DNA of 59,516 bases from Candidatus Aphodousia faecigallinarum (GCA_018714755.1 DVMY01000105.1:1-59516); one strand, 5' to 3'. Counted from the stretch's first letter, positions 36,742-47,845 are shown. Translations and numbers: made by a program. The notes: a model not told the origin generated them from the letters alone.

Positions 36742-36779
36742 TTTCGATTGGTTACGATTGTCGCAACCGATTCAGTCCA

Positions 36780-38333
36780 TTAGTGACGGAAGTGACGTTC
36801 TCCGGTGAAGACCATCACGACGCCGCGCTCATCGGCCGCTGCGATCACTTCCGGATCGCGGATCGAGCCGCCCGGCTGAATAACACAAGTGGCGCCGGCG
36901 TCAACCACAACATCCAACCCGTCTCTGAACGGGAAGAAGGCGTCGCTTGCCACGGCCGTGTCCTTCAAACTCAAACCGGCTTCCTCTGCCTTAATCGAGG
37001 CGATTCGGGCGGAGTCCACTCGACTCATTTGACCGGCTCCAACACCCATTGTCATACCGTCCTTGGCAAAAACAATGGTGTTGGACTTCACGAATTTCGC
37101 CACGCGCCAAGCAAAGAGCATGTCTTTGAGCTGTTGTGCCGTGGGTTGCTTCTTGGTTACCACTCGAAGCGCTTCTTCCGAGACCACCTGAAGGTCAGGC
37201 GTTTGCACCAAAAGGCCGCCGCCCACACGCTTGAAGTCAAAGTCGTTGTGATCCTGCCCCATTTCGATGGTGAGCAAGCGCAAGTTGGGTTTCTTTTCCA
37301 AAATAGCCAACGCTTGCGCATCAAAAGCGGGCGCCATGATCACTTCTGCAAATTGCTTGGAAATCATTTCCGCGCAAGCACCCGTCACAATCGTATTGAA
37401 GGCGAGGATGCCACCGAAAGCGCTCTTGGAGTCGGTCTTAAATGCCTTGGCATAAGCCTCGGCGCTGTCGGCACCGACTGCCACACCACAGGGATTGGCG
37501 TGTTTGATGATGACGCAGGCCGGTTCATCAAACTGTCTGACCGCTTCCCAGGCGGCGTCGCTATCGGCGATATTGTTGTAGGACAACGCCTTGCCGTGCA
37601 GCTGCTTGTAGCTTGCCAACAAGCCTTTGCCAATATGAACTTCACGATAGAACGCCGCCTTTTGATGAGGATTTTCACCGTAGCGCATATCCTGCACTTT
37701 AACAAATTGACGCGTAAAGCTATCCGGAAAATCTTTCTTTTGAGCGTTATCGTCCAAACCCGTTAAATAGTTGGAAATCATGGCGTCGTAGCGAGCCGTG
37801 TGGCAGAAAACCTTCTTAGCTAAATTCAAGCGGGTGGCGGCGCTCACTTCGCCTTTTTCCTTTAACTCCGCCACGACCGTCGCATAGTCCGCGGGATCCA
37901 CCACCACGGCAACGCTTTCATGGTTTTTAGCGGCGGCACGAATCATCGTGGGACCGCCGATATCGATGTTTTCGATCGCTTCTTCAAAGGTGCAGTCCGC
38001 CTTGGCCACCGTTGCTTCAAACGGATAAAGGTTCACAACCACGATATCAATCGGGTCAATATCGTGCTCTGCCAACGCTTGCATATGAGCAGGATCCGGA
38101 CGACGAGCCAAGATGCCGGCGTGAATCTTCGGGTTGAGTGTCTTGACGCGACCGTCAAGCATTTCAGGAAATCCCGTGTAATCGGCCACTTCCTGAACAG
38201 GAATGCCCGCCTGTGCAATTAATTTGGCCGTACCGCCCGTGGAGAGCAAGTGATAACCCAAAGCGGCGAGTTCGCGAGCGAAGTCCACCACTCCGGTCTT
38301 ATCGGATACGCTCAGCAATGCTTGTTTGCGCAT
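36780..38333 (-). CDS. purH: Bifunctional AICAR transformylase / IMP cyclohydrolase
   Basis: Last two steps of IMP synthesis. 517 residues. N-terminal MGS-like cyclohydrolase domain ([30 protein letters not shown]); C-terminal transformylase with [24 protein letters not shown], and the catalytic-region [11 protein letters not shown]. 54 bases after fis; dusB-fis-purH is a conserved betaproteobacterial order. ruvC, often next, is absent. Confidence 0.97.
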   Translation of the reverse strand: MRKQALLSVSDKTGVVDFARELAALGYHLLSTGGTAKLIAQAGIPVQEVADYTGFPEMLDGRVKTLNPKIHAGILARRPDPAHMQALAEHDIDPIDIVVVNLYPFEATVAKADCTFEEAIENIDIGGPTMIRAAAKNHESVAVVVDPADYATVVAELKEKGEVSAATRLNLAKKVFCHTARYDAMISNYLTGLDDNAQKKDFPDSFTRQFVKVQDMRYGENPHQKAAFYREVHIGKGLLASYKQLHGKALSYNNIADSDAAWEAVRQFDEPACVIIKHANPCGVAVGADSAEAYAKAFKTDSKSAFGGILAFNTIVTGACAEMISKQFAEVIMAPAFDAQALAILEKKPNLRLLTIEMGQDHNDFDFKRVGGGLLVQTPDLQVVSEEALRVVTKKQPTAQQLKDMLFAWRVAKFVKSNTIVFAKDGMTMGVGAGQMSRVDSARIASIKAEEAGLSLKDTAVASDAFFPFRDGLDVVVDAGATCVIQPGGSIRDPEVIAAADERGVVMVFTGERHFRH

Positions 38334-38387
38334 AATAAATGTCCTTAAAATTTAAATTTAGAAAAACAAAACTCTCACATCTCATCA

Positions 38388-38696
38388 TCAGATGAGTTTA
38401 TAAAATTGAAGCTTCTTGTGCAGCGTGTTTCTGTTAATGCCCAATAGCTGCGCCGCAGCACACTTGTTGTGCCCAGTTCGCTTCATGGCAAACTCCAACA
38501 AAGGTTTCTCGACCGCCTGCATCACCATGGGGTAGAGCTCATGATGAGGACGCATGCCGTTGAGCGTCTCAAAATATGCCTGCAAATTGCGCACAACCGC
38601 CGCTTCCAGCGAATCATCGGCTTGGATATCCGCGGGCTTCATCATCATTGGATTTTTTGCCACCACTTCTTGTTTTTTGATTGTATCGGAAACCAT
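38388..38696 (-). CDS. fis: Fis-family nucleoid-associated DNA-binding protein
   Basis: About 102 residues. The C-terminal helix-turn-helix AAAQLLGINRNTLHKKLQFY is the Fis signature; the preceding helix (KPLLEFAMKRTGHNK) forms the dimer interface. An ATG start is chosen, with a GTG four codons earlier possible; neither has a clear ribosome site, suggesting coupling to dusB, whose stop lies about 36 bases upstream. Confidence 0.93.
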   Translation of the reverse strand: MVSDTIKKQEVVAKNPMMMKPADIQADDSLEAAVVRNLQAYFETLNGMRPHHELYPMVMQAVEKPLLEFAMKRTGHNKCAAAQLLGINRNTLHKKLQFYKLI

Positions 38697-38732
38697 ATCA
38701 ATAAACACAAAATAAGAGAGAAAAAGAATAAA

Positions 38733-39716
38733 TTACAACCACCCATGGTGGTCAAAATAACGCAACAAGCAATCCTGCTGCGTTTGAGCTCTGCCGGCCT
38801 CGCAAAGAGCCGCTCGCACAGCCTCAAATCCGGGCCATCCCGTCAGATACCATATCAGATGCTTTCTGAAGGTCATCACACCCACCGTTTCTCCGTACAA
38901 ATTAAGGTGCCATTGTCGGTGAGTCAATATGGCCCGCGCTTTTTCATGAAAAGACAACTCAAAAGGCTGACCATTTCTCAGTTCTTCTTTTATTTCTTTA
39001 AATAACCAGGGACGCCCCAAGGCGGCCCGCCCGATCATCACCGCGCTCGCCCGGGTATATCGCAATACCGCCCGGACTTTATTCGCGTCCGTGATATCGC
39101 CGTTGGCGACCACCGGAATCGTTAACGTTTGCGCCGCCTGAGCAATGGTGTCGTATTCCACTTCGCTTTCAAAACCGCCCAGCCGCGTGCGACCATGAAT
39201 GGTCACCATGGCAAAGCCGCAATCCTGAGCGTGGCGAGCAATGATAAGCGCGTTTTTATGCTCCTCATCCCAGCCCGTGCGACACTTCAAAGTCACAGGC
39301 ACATGGCTTTCTTTTGAAGCTTCGGCGAGCGCCTCTAAAATCTCAAACGAACGGGAAGGCTCACGCATCAGAGCGGAACCGCAAGCCACATTGCAAACTT
39401 TCTTCGCGGGGCAACCCATGTTGAAATCAATCACTTGCGCCCCCGCTTCACAGGCCCAGAAAAAAGCTTGCTTTAGCGACATGGGATCAGCCCCTAACAG
39501 CTGGACCACACGCGGCGTCTCGTTTTCAAAAAACTGCAAACGCGCCAAAGTTTTTCGGCTCGCCCGGAGCTGAGGAGCGCTTGCGAGCATTTCACCGACC
39601 GCGTAATCAGTTCCAAAAGAGCGGCACAAGCACCTAAACGGAGCATCCGTCACCCCCGCCATAGGGGCTAAAAAAAGCTTCCCGTCAATACGGTACTGTC
39701 CCAAATTGAAACTCAT
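38733..39716 (-). CDS. dusB: tRNA-dihydrouridine synthase B
   Basis: FMN enzyme that reduces specific uridines in tRNA. 327 residues. LAPMAGVTDAPFR at 16-28, catalytic Cys102 in FNMGCPAKKV, and the FMN-binding VVANGDIT and ASAVMIGRAALGRPWLF segments. First gene of dusB-fis; a pepP/ubiH pair often found just upstream in relatives is missing. Confidence 0.96.
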   Translation of the reverse strand: MSFNLGQYRIDGKLFLAPMAGVTDAPFRCLCRSFGTDYAVGEMLASAPQLRASRKTLARLQFFENETPRVVQLLGADPMSLKQAFFWACEAGAQVIDFNMGCPAKKVCNVACGSALMREPSRSFEILEALAEASKESHVPVTLKCRTGWDEEHKNALIIARHAQDCGFAMVTIHGRTRLGGFESEVEYDTIAQAAQTLTIPVVANGDITDANKVRAVLRYTRASAVMIGRAALGRPWLFKEIKEELRNGQPFELSFHEKARAILTHRQWHLNLYGETVGVMTFRKHLIWYLTGWPGFEAVRAALCEAGRAQTQQDCLLRYFDHHGWL

Positions 39717-39884
39717 AAAACTGTCTCAAAAAACATTACCGTCCTGGCGGCAAGCACTGGCGTTATTTTAATAACATTGCTCATTTTCTGAGCAAAATTC
39801 ACGACTTCGCTGACAAAAGACAAACTATCCGTAGATTTTGAAACAACAATATTCTATATATTGCGCTCGAACGGACGAGTCGCA

Positions 39885-40577
39885 CTATTTTGGCGCCCGC
39901 GCCGATAGATCATGAAGAGCTTGCGGCGTTCCCACGTTTTCCCAAAAGCCATGAAAGACTTCTCCGGTCACGCGACCATTTTCAATAAATTGATCTAGCC
40001 AAGGGAAAAGCTTTGCGAACACAATCGGCACGTCTTTAAAAATTCTGGGAGAAAATAGACCGATACTGGAGTAGGTATAGGTTCTTTTTTCCCTAGTGAT
40101 CAACCCATTTTCCAATCCCATGTCCCCCTCGGGATGAAAAGCCGGGTTAGGCACTAAGATCAAATGAGCGTCAGCCTGTCCCGAACGAAGCCTTGCCGCG
40201 GGTTCCGATAAAAGCGTCGAAAAGTCAAAATCCGTCGCGATATCTCCCGCGACAACAATAAAGGGCTCATTGCCGTCGCTCAGCAGCGGCAGCGCTCGCG
40301 CGATTCCTCCCAAAGTTTCAAGCGACTGATCGTAACTGGGGCCCTCAATGGAATAAGTGAGAGTGGCTCCACGGTAGTATTGACCTAATGTCGGCATAAA
40401 AGTATGAGATAAGTGCGCCGCGTTGATAACGATCTCATGGATGCCAGCTCGGACCAAACCGTCCACCGCCCAGTCAATCAGACGGCGATTGCCGACCGGC
40501 AAAAGCGGCTTGGGCAACTGATCCGTCAGCGGTCTCATTCTTTTGCCGCGGCCGGCGGCCAGAATCATCGCTTTCAC
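39885..40577 (-). CDS. murU: N-acetylmuramate alpha-1-phosphate uridylyltransferase
   Basis: Makes UDP-MurNAc from MurNAc-1-phosphate in peptidoglycan recycling, bypassing de novo synthesis. 230 residues. Nucleotidyltransferase motif AMILAAGRGKRMRPLTDQLPKPLLP at the N-terminus; ETLGGIARALP; VVAGDIATDFDF. It starts with GTG, preceded by AGGAG six bases upstream, ten bases after amgK. Confidence 0.93.
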   Translation of the reverse strand: MKAMILAAGRGKRMRPLTDQLPKPLLPVGNRRLIDWAVDGLVRAGIHEIVINAAHLSHTFMPTLGQYYRGATLTYSIEGPSYDQSLETLGGIARALPLLSDGNEPFIVVAGDIATDFDFSTLLSEPAARLRSGQADAHLILVPNPAFHPEGDMGLENGLITREKRTYTYSSIGLFSPRIFKDVPIVFAKLFPWLDQFIENGRVTGEVFHGFWENVGTPQALHDLSARAPK

Positions 40578-40586
40578 TCAACGCTC

Positions 40587-41597
40587 CTAAAACGTATAGC
40601 CGTACTGAGGGACACTGTCTTCAATTTGGTCAATTAAGAAAAGCAACGCCTTTAATTCGTCATAGCGATGCGCAGTCTGGCGAACGTAATTAATAAAACG
40701 CGGAGTATCGGCTAAATATTTTGGTTTGCCATCACGGTAATTGATTCGAGCGAAAATCCCTAATACTTTGAGATGGCGCTGTAGTCCCATCCATTCGACA
40801 TCTTTCCAAAAAACGCCGAAATCAGCTGGCACCGGAATCCCCGCTTTTTTCGCTTTTTCCCAATACCGGATCGTCATATCAATCACAAAGGTTTCGCCCC
40901 AGCTGATAAAGGCGTCACGCAAAAGAGAGGCGATGTCGTAGGAAACCGGTCCATAAAGGGCGTCCTGATAATCCAAAATGCCGGGGCCATCGGTAGCCCT
41001 AACCATTAAATTGCGAGGCATGTAGTCGCGATGGACAAATACTTTGGCCTGAGCCAAATTATTTTGCAAAATGCGCTCAAAACACACTTTCAACAGGGCG
41101 TTTTGCCGCTCATCCAACGTTTTGCCACGATGTCGGGAAATGTACCATTCTGGAAAGAGATTTAATTCCCGAGTCAATACCGCGCGATCGTATTCAGGCA
41201 ATACGCCGGCCTCAGAAATGCTCTGCCACTTAACAAGCGCGTCAATGGCCTGTGTCATCAGCTCTCGCGCATTATTTTCATTGAGGACATCCAAATAGGT
41301 TTCACGTCCCAAGTCAGTCAGCAATAAAAAGCCTTTTTCTACATTTTGCTCGTAGATGTGAGGAACCGTTAGATTGGCTTTCTGAAAAAGGCCTGTCACA
41401 CGGATAAAGGGGCGAACATCCTCGTGCGCCGGAGGAGCGTCCATCACAATATAGGTTTGGCCTTCGGCGCCCGTGACGCGGTAGTAACTTCTAAAACCCG
41501 CGTCAGAGCTCGCCGGCACTACGCTTTCAAGATCCAAACCGTAAGGCGCCGCGATACTCTGTAACCAATCATGACGCTCATTTTGACGATCTGACAT
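40587..41597 (-). CDS. amgK: Anomeric N-acetylmuramate/N-acetylglucosamine kinase
   Basis: Phosphorylates MurNAc/GlcNAc at C1 for cell-wall recycling. 336 residues with an aminoglycoside-phosphotransferase-like fold. Catalytic VHRDYMPRNLMV and the metal-binding ILDYQDALYGPVSYDIASL are intact. The ATG with GAGG upstream is preferred to a GTG/ATG seven codons earlier. amgK-murU is divergent from lptD, the standard arrangement. Confidence 0.94.
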   Translation of the reverse strand: MSDRQNERHDWLQSIAAPYGLDLESVVPASSDAGFRSYYRVTGAEGQTYIVMDAPPAHEDVRPFIRVTGLFQKANLTVPHIYEQNVEKGFLLLTDLGRETYLDVLNENNARELMTQAIDALVKWQSISEAGVLPEYDRAVLTRELNLFPEWYISRHRGKTLDERQNALLKVCFERILQNNLAQAKVFVHRDYMPRNLMVRATDGPGILDYQDALYGPVSYDIASLLRDAFISWGETFVIDMTIRYWEKAKKAGIPVPADFGVFWKDVEWMGLQRHLKVLGIFARINYRDGKPKYLADTPRFINYVRQTAHRYDELKALLFLIDQIEDSVPQYGYTF

Positions 41598-41672
41598 AAA
41601 TTCCTCACCTATTTTCATAATTTAGCGTTCGAAATTATGACACGTAGCAACAAGCTCGCCAAGCGCTTCGGC

Positions 41673-41678
41673 TATAAT
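41673..41678 (+). promoter_or_regulatory. Likely -10 box upstream of lptD
   Basis: A consensus TATAAT 38 bases before the lptD ATG; no matching -35 hexamer. Confidence 0.3.
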
Positions 41679-41716
41679 GGGCGAGTACTGTTTGATGAAC
41701 CTAATTCATTCATTTC

Positions 41717-44077
41717 ATGTCGGATTCTTTTCCCTACACCTCGAAAGGACTGCCTGCGCTTAAACTCGTAAGCGTGGCTTGTGCGCTTGCGTGCGCATCC
41801 CTTTCTCACGCTCAAACCGACGATTGTTTGCGTCTGCGCACAGCGGCCTCATTAAGCGATGCGCCTCAAGTGGTCAACGACAATAGCGCGAGCTTTATTT
41901 CGGCCGACCAAATGGAAACCACCGACGATCAGATTATTTTGACAGGCGATGCCGAAGTCCGTCGAGCCAGAACGATCATTCGGGGCAACAACATTACCTA
42001 CACGCAGTCGACCGACACCGTGGACGTTAAGGGAGACGCCGTCGTTTTGCGCGATGGGGTTCGCTTTGCCGGCCCGGAACTTAACTATCAGATCGAAACG
42101 GAAACGGGCGAGATGCAGGACGCAAGTTACGCCTATCCTGCCCGCCGCATCCAAGGCAAAACCAAATACGCTCGCTTTGAAAGCGGCCAGTCCACACAGC
42201 TTCGTGACGCCACTTTATCAACCTGCAAACCCGGCAGCAAAGCCTGGTGGATTCAAGCCGACACGCTCACCATTGATGAAACGACCAATCTGGCGACCGT
42301 TCACGATGCGAGCTTTCACTTAGCAGGCCTTCCGGTGATGGGCTTGCCTTACGCTTTTTTCCCCGTCGGAACGGAGCGCCAAAGTGGTTTGCTGGCCCCG
42401 ACGATCAGCCTCAGTTCAGACTTAGGCTTGGATTACGCTCAGCCCATCTACTGGAACATCGCCCCTAACTATGACTACACCTTCACGCCGAGACTAGTGA
42501 CCAAACGGGGTGTCATTTTAGGAAATGAATTCCGCTTCTTGACGCCAAACATGGGCGGCACATTAAATTACGACTGGATGCCTCATGATCGGCACGAGGA
42601 TGAAAGCCGCTATGGCGCACGTGTCGACGGTTGGGCGCAATGGAATGACATTCGTTTCCGAGCTAACTACAACCGCGTCAGCGACGGTGACTATTTAGAT
42701 GACTTCTCGGGCAACCTTGCTGAAAGTGACGAATCCGTTTTGCCGCAAGATCTCTTCATGACTTATGGCAAGGACTTCTGGCACGCGTCTTTAAGCGTGC
42801 AGAAAAATCAAGTGCTCAACCGTGATCACCACGCTCCGATTGACAAACCGTACGAAAAGGTACCTCAATTTGCCTGGAACGCCTATTACGCGGACTTTCA
42901 CGGATTTGAAATTTCGAGCACGTTTGAAGCGACCAAATTCAAGCATAAAGACGAAGACTTCAAACCCGAAGGCGACCGTTTCTACATGCAGCATTCCGTC
43001 GCCTACCCGATGCGAGGCGCGGCATGGTTCGTAACACCGAAGGCGATGATCACGGGGGTTTCCTATAACCTCACGGGGCTTAACAACCTGGACCAACAAT
43101 TCCGGGAATCCATCGGCTACGAAAAAAACTCTCAATTCATTGTGCCGACGTTTAGTTTGGACACCGGTTTAATTTTTGAACGTGACGCCTCATGGTTTGG
43201 CACCGATGCCACGCAAACGTTCGAACCGAGACTCTTTTACGTCTATACCCCCTACCGTGATCAAAGTAAGATGCCGGTGTTTGACAGCTCCTACGCGGAC
43301 TTGAGTTTCGGCAGCTTCTTTATGGAAAATGAGTTCACCGGACACGACCGTGTTTCAGAAGCCAATCAAGTGTCCCTGATTCTCACTTCCCGCTATCTCG
43401 ATCGCAAAACCGGATTTGAATGGCTACGCGCCTCTATCGGTCAGCGTTTCTACTTCTCCGATCAAGACGTGGCTTTAAATCGCTACACGATCAACAACTG
43501 GCGATGGTACCAAAACGGCAACCGCAGCACCGAAGGTCTTAATCAAGACAAAAAGAGCGACTACCTCGGCAACGTGACCGCTCATTTGACAAAAGATGTG
43601 GTGGTTTCGACAACCGCTCAATATTCAACGGATGAAAGCCGTTTCACTCGCATCAACGCGGGCATCCGTTGGCAGCCTAAATCTTCTGCGGTCATGGGTC
43701 TTTACTACCGCTACGACGACTTGCCGACAACCGCTTTAGCCGACCGAATCAAGCAAATTGATTTCGGTGTGCAGTGGCCGCTAACCAACACGCTCTATGG
43801 GTTAGCACGCTACAATTACGCGCTTGATGAAAGCAAGCCGGTGGAAATGTTAGCCGGTATTGAATACGTCGCCGACTGCTGGGCCTTGCGCTTGGTCGGT
43901 CAGCGCACGCTCGATAGCGAGGACAGATACGACACAACCTTCTTCATTCAATTAGAGTTGACGGGCTTGGGTTCCGTCGGCTCCGACCCGATTGAAGACC
44001 TGCGTCGCGCCATCCCGGGCTATCGGCCTACAACAGATCAACCCGGCCCCGCCGGACTGTATGACTACTATGAATAA
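41717..44077 (+). CDS. lptD: LPS-assembly outer-membrane protein LptD
   Basis: Inserts lipopolysaccharide into the outer leaflet with LptE. 786 residues: signal sequence (hydrophobic [18 protein letters not shown] after an N-terminal extension), an OstA-like periplasmic beta-jellyroll ([21 protein letters not shown]), then a large beta-barrel. Cys in DDCLRL near the mature N-terminus and Cys in [11 protein letters not shown] near the C-terminus are candidates for the essential interdomain disulfide. The organism therefore makes LPS. No clear ribosome site. Confidence 0.96.
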   Translation: MSDSFPYTSKGLPALKLVSVACALACASLSHAQTDDCLRLRTAASLSDAPQVVNDNSASFISADQMETTDDQIILTGDAEVRRARTIIRGNNITYTQSTDTVDVKGDAVVLRDGVRFAGPELNYQIETETGEMQDASYAYPARRIQGKTKYARFESGQSTQLRDATLSTCKPGSKAWWIQADTLTIDETTNLATVHDASFHLAGLPVMGLPYAFFPVGTERQSGLLAPTISLSSDLGLDYAQPIYWNIAPNYDYTFTPRLVTKRGVILGNEFRFLTPNMGGTLNYDWMPHDRHEDESRYGARVDGWAQWNDIRFRANYNRVSDGDYLDDFSGNLAESDESVLPQDLFMTYGKDFWHASLSVQKNQVLNRDHHAPIDKPYEKVPQFAWNAYYADFHGFEISSTFEATKFKHKDEDFKPEGDRFYMQHSVAYPMRGAAWFVTPKAMITGVSYNLTGLNNLDQQFRESIGYEKNSQFIVPTFSLDTGLIFERDASWFGTDATQTFEPRLFYVYTPYRDQSKMPVFDSSYADLSFGSFFMENEFTGHDRVSEANQVSLILTSRYLDRKTGFEWLRASIGQRFYFSDQDVALNRYTINNWRWYQNGNRSTEGLNQDKKSDYLGNVTAHLTKDVVVSTTAQYSTDESRFTRINAGIRWQPKSSAVMGLYYRYDDLPTTALADRIKQIDFGVQWPLTNTLYGLARYNYALDESKPVEMLAGIEYVADCWALRLVGQRTLDSEDRYDTTFFIQLELTGLGSVGSDPIEDLRRAIPGYRPTTDQPGPAGLYDYYE

Positions 44078-45407
44078 GATGAAATACTTGGCGTTGCTTG
44101 CCGCCTTTTCCGCAAGTGTCTGCACGGCTCAAACAACCGCCACACAAGCGCAGACTTCCAGTGCACAAGTTCTTAACGCCGTTGTGGCCGTGGTCAATAA
44201 CGATGTCATCACAACGGAAGAACTCGCGGATCGCGCTCATTCGGCCGCGCTCAATTTAAGACGCCAAAAAATTCAATTGCCTCCCATGCCTCAATTGCGC
44301 GCCCAGGTTCTCGAGCAGTTGATTCTGGAGCGTGCCATCTCTCAACGAGCTCGCGAAACAGGCATCCGAGTCGACGACGGTGTGGTCAATGCCACTATTG
44401 AGCAAATCGCCGCTCAAAATAAAATCTCCATCGCGGAACTACGTCGGCGCCTGTCTCTTGACGGTGTACCGTTTACCCAATTCAGAGAAGAAATTCGCTC
44501 GCAAATTGTCGCGCAACGTCTGCGTGAACGTGAGGTTGATGAGCAAATCAAGATCCCTGAGAGCGAAATTGACGCTTTCTTGGCCGACCAAGCGGGTTAC
44601 AACATCAACGATACGATCGAATACAATGTTTCGCACATTTGGATTCCCGCTCACGAAGGCATGAGCACCGAAGAGCTCAACAACGCTCGCAGCACGGCCA
44701 ATGACATTTTGGAACGCGCTCGCGATGGAGAGGATTTCGGACAATTGGCCGCGAGCTACTCCAAAGCCAATGACGCTTTGGACGGCGGTAATTTAGGCTG
44801 GCGCACGCTCTCTCAAATGCCTACTGCCATGGCTGCCGCGGTTCGCGATGCTCGTCAAAACGCCTCCAAGATCGCCATGAATGTAAGTTCTGACGGTTTT
44901 TACATCGTTAAAGTCAACGATCGTAGAGATGGTGTTCAAACTAAACTTGCCGGCGGCCCTGTCACTCAAACGCACGCCCGTCACATTTTGATGGCTGTCA
45001 CCCCCGTGACCGATGAAGCCACCGTGCTTAATCGCTTAAGCGACATTCGCAAACGTTTGACTGTCGACAAAGAAGACTTCGCAACGTTAGCTCGTCTGCA
45101 CTCGGTGGACGGTTCTGCCACGCGCGGCGGCGATTTAGGCTGGCTGCATCCCGGCGATACAGTGCCGGCTTTTGAAGAAGCCATGAACAAATTGCAGCCC
45201 GGCGAAATCAGCCAACCGATTAAAACACAATATGGCTACCACATCATTCAAGTGATTGATCGTCGTCAAGAAGCAATGGACGCGGAACGCATGCGTTACA
45301 TGGCGCGGCAAATTCTTCGCCAAAGAAAGCTTGCCGAAGCGACGGTTAATTGGCAGCGCGAGTTGCGGGACCGCGCTTACGTTGAAATTCGACGCGAAGA
45401 ACTCTAA
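44070..45407 (+). CDS. surA: Periplasmic chaperone / peptidyl-prolyl isomerase SurA
   Basis: Escorts outer-membrane proteins, including LptD. About 445 residues: Sec signal ending near SASVCTAQ, an N-terminal SurA chaperone domain ([19 protein letters not shown]), then two parvulin PPIase domains (VSHIWIP...[12 protein letters not shown] and HARHILM...[14 protein letters not shown]). Three in-frame ATGs lie at 44061, 44070 and 44079. The middle one overlaps the lptD stop codon and is used here. The usual next gene pdxA is missing. Confidence 0.95.
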   Translation: MNKMKYLALLAAFSASVCTAQTTATQAQTSSAQVLNAVVAVVNNDVITTEELADRAHSAALNLRRQKIQLPPMPQLRAQVLEQLILERAISQRARETGIRVDDGVVNATIEQIAAQNKISIAELRRRLSLDGVPFTQFREEIRSQIVAQRLREREVDEQIKIPESEIDAFLADQAGYNINDTIEYNVSHIWIPAHEGMSTEELNNARSTANDILERARDGEDFGQLAASYSKANDALDGGNLGWRTLSQMPTAMAAAVRDARQNASKIAMNVSSDGFYIVKVNDRRDGVQTKLAGGPVTQTHARHILMAVTPVTDEATVLNRLSDIRKRLTVDKEDFATLARLHSVDGSATRGGDLGWLHPGDTVPAFEEAMNKLQPGEISQPIKTQYGYHIIQVIDRRQEAMDAERMRYMARQILRQRKLAEATVNWQRELRDRAYVEIRREEL

Positions 45408-45419
45408 AGGGATTAATGA

Positions 45420-46199
45420 ATGCAAAATGGATTAGCCGGGCATCGTGCTCGAAAGCGTTTTGGACAAAATTTCCTGCACGATGAGCACTGGATTGAGCGC
45501 ATCGCACGTGCAATTGATCCTAAGCCCGGCCAAACCATTGTCGAAATCGGCCCGGGACAGGCCGCGCTCACCCGAAAAATGATCGCGGGTGCCGGCCACG
45601 CAACAGCTATCGAAATTGATAGAGACCTAGCCGCATGGCTCAAAGAGACTTTCCCTGACACCCTTACGCTCATTGAGACAGACGCGCTCAAATTGGACTG
45701 GAGTTCGGTTCATCCTCAAACCGCTCTTCGCGTGGTGGGCAATCTCCCCTACAACATTTCAAGCCCTTTGCTCTTTCACCTGATGAGTATTGCCGACCGT
45801 GTGATTGATCAACATTTCATGCTTCAAAAAGAAGTCGTTGACCGCATGGTGGCAGAACCCGGCAGCAAGGTTTACGGAAGACTTTCTGTGATGTTGCAGT
45901 ACCGCTATCGGATGCAAAAGATGTTTGACGTGCCTCCCGGCGCTTTCACCCCAGCTCCCAAAGTGACGAGTTCCATTGTCAGGATGATCCCAAAGAAACA
46001 AGAAGAGCTGCAGCCGGTTGATTGGGAAAAATTCTCCAGTATTGTCACCGCCGCGTTTAACCAACGTCGCAAAACCTTGCGTAACGCCCTATCCAAACTG
46101 CTGACCGAAGAAGCAATCAAAGACGCGGGCATTGATCCCGGCGTGCGCGCCGAAGCTTTGCCGGTGCTGGCCTTTGTTGAGCTTTCTCATCGGGCCTAA
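45420..46199 (+). CDS. rsmA: 16S rRNA dimethyladenosine transferase
   Basis: Dimethylates two adjacent adenines near the 3' end of 16S rRNA. 259 residues. FGQNFLHD and the SAM motif VEIGPGQAALT, the catalytic NLPYNISSPLLFHL, and the C-terminal domain are intact. Its stop overlaps the stop of the convergent gene by four bases, leaving no room for a terminator. Confidence 0.97.
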   Translation: MQNGLAGHRARKRFGQNFLHDEHWIERIARAIDPKPGQTIVEIGPGQAALTRKMIAGAGHATAIEIDRDLAAWLKETFPDTLTLIETDALKLDWSSVHPQTALRVVGNLPYNISSPLLFHLMSIADRVIDQHFMLQKEVVDRMVAEPGSKVYGRLSVMLQYRYRMQKMFDVPPGAFTPAPKVTSSIVRMIPKKQEELQPVDWEKFSSIVTAAFNQRRKTLRNALSKLLTEEAIKDAGIDPGVRAEALPVLAFVELSHRA

Positions 46200-47059
46200 A
46201 AAGGCAAAGTCGGCATATAAACGCCTTTGAGCGCGCGTCTGGCATTTTCATAATCAGGATAGATTTCACCCACCCGCTTCCAAAAACGAGGGCTGTGATT
46301 CATTTCATCCAAGTGCGCTAATTCATGAGCGATAACATAATCGATGAGCGCCGGATTTAAGTGAATCAATCGCCAATTTAGTCTTATGCGACGATCGGCG
46401 CTGCAGGATCCCCAGCGACCTTTAGCACTTGACAGTCCCCAGCCGCTAAAACTGACCAAAGAGTCACGAGCCATAGCCTCAATCCGGCCTCCGAGATATC
46501 GTTCGGCTTCTTTTTTAAACCAAACCTGAACCCAATCCTTGACTCGTTGCTCCTGAGTGTCTTTCGCGGTATTGACAATGAGCTCCCAACCTCGCGCGCT
46601 TTCAGAAAAGAACACCGCCTTGGCCGCGGGTTCCAGGCGTAGCGTCAATGTTCGCCCCAAATAAGGCAATTGCGCTCCATCAGTAAAGCGCACACTTTGC
46701 AGTCCGACTTCTTTTTGCCAATTGCTAAATTCGGTCAGTTTCTTTTGAATCCAACCTTCCTTCTCCTGGAGCATCTTTTCAATTTCTGTAATGGAAACCC
46801 AGCGCGGCGCGCGAACTGTCACGCCACGCTCGTCCACAATAAAGCCGACCGTTTTGCGCTTAGCACGCTCCAAGCGGTAGGAGAAAGATGGGGTTAGATG
46901 AAAACTTGGCTTGTCCTGAGAGAGTTTTTCATGCAGGTGTGAAAGCACGTCAGGCATGAGAGGCTGCTTTCTCATCCTGTCTTTTGACTTCGGTTCACCT
47001 TTAACCGGCTCGTTAAAAAAATCAAAAGCCAGCTGCTTCACAGTATTGACCAATCCCAT
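46196..47059 (-). CDS. YgjP-like metal-dependent hydrolase (DUF45, WLM/M48 type)
   Basis: About 287 residues. HELAH at the C-terminal part (VIAHELAHLDEMNHSPRFW) is the zinc motif, preceded by the RWGSCS segment typical of the YgjP/DUF45 family. The N-terminal part is basic. The start chosen is the ATG (MGLVNTVKQL) four bases after the plsC stop; a longer frame would extend deep into plsC. It follows plsC as in other Burkholderiales. Substrate unknown. Confidence 0.85.
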   Translation of the reverse strand: MGLVNTVKQLAFDFFNEPVKGEPKSKDRMRKQPLMPDVLSHLHEKLSQDKPSFHLTPSFSYRLERAKRKTVGFIVDERGVTVRAPRWVSITEIEKMLQEKEGWIQKKLTEFSNWQKEVGLQSVRFTDGAQLPYLGRTLTLRLEPAAKAVFFSESARGWELIVNTAKDTQEQRVKDWVQVWFKKEAERYLGGRIEAMARDSLVSFSGWGLSSAKGRWGSCSADRRIRLNWRLIHLNPALIDYVIAHELAHLDEMNHSPRFWKRVGEIYPDYENARRALKGVYMPTLPF

Positions 47060-47063
47060 AAGA

Positions 47064-47828
47064 CTAGGCTTTTTCGTCAAATTCGCTCGTGATTCGATCT
47101 TTGTAAAGTTCAGGCGAAATGACGTGCATCTCGCCTTCAATCCAATTGACGAGTTCAGCCTGGACGGACTCAAATGTCCGACCTTCAGTCTTTATCATAG
47201 GCCCGACCGAAACCGTGATCAATCCCGGTGTTTTAGAAATGGAGTTGCGAGGCCAGCACTGGCCGGAATTTAAGGCAATCGGAACAATGGGGGTGCCGGT
47301 GGCCACGGCAAAACGAGCGCCGCCGGATTTGTAGTGCGTTTTAGCTCCCGGAGCGGTCCGTGTGCCTTCCGGAAACATCGCCAACCACCAACCTTTTTTC
47401 AAAAACTCCCGCCCCTGCTTCATGAATTGCCCATAAGCGCGAGAGCCCTTTTTACGGTCAATCGCCATCATCTGAAGAGTGGCCAATCCTTGCCCGAAAA
47501 CCGGCACGTAGTGCAATTCTTTTTTATAAACAAAACTGGCTTTGTGAGGAATGAGAGAGGCCAACGCAAATATGTCCCATGCGGACTGGTGCTTGGCGAG
47601 CACCAAAAGCGGTCGATCATCGCTTGGGAAGTTCTCGAGCCCCTTAAATTCATAGCGCATGCCGCAGATCACTTCTCCCATCTTGAGCATAAAACGAGCC
47701 CAACTGACCGCCAATTGATAACGCAGCGCGGCGCTTGCCGGATACAAGACAATCAAAGCGATCGCCAGTGGAATCAATGTAAGCGCCAACACTATGTAGT
47801 AAAGCCAACCGCGAATGACCGACATCAT
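47064..47828 (-). CDS. plsC: 1-acyl-sn-glycerol-3-phosphate acyltransferase
   Basis: Second acylation in phospholipid synthesis, at the inner membrane. About 254 residues with an N-terminal membrane segment (GWLYYIVLALTLIPLAIALI). Catalytic H-x4-D in AKHQSAWD and the substrate motif FPEGTRT. GGGGA precedes the tandem ATG. In other Burkholderiales gmhB often lies between glyS and plsC; it is missing here, with only an intercistronic hairpin. Confidence 0.93.
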   Translation of the reverse strand: MMSVIRGWLYYIVLALTLIPLAIALIVLYPASAALRYQLAVSWARFMLKMGEVICGMRYEFKGLENFPSDDRPLLVLAKHQSAWDIFALASLIPHKASFVYKKELHYVPVFGQGLATLQMMAIDRKKGSRAYGQFMKQGREFLKKGWWLAMFPEGTRTAPGAKTHYKSGGARFAVATGTPIVPIALNSGQCWPRNSISKTPGLITVSVGPMIKTEGRTFESVQAELVNWIEGEMHVISPELYKDRITSEFDEKA

Positions 47829-47845
47829 TTTATCCCCAAGATTGC

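Noticed and set aside
36729-37766. Long rightward frame opposite purH
   Set aside because: Antisense shadow of an intact purH.
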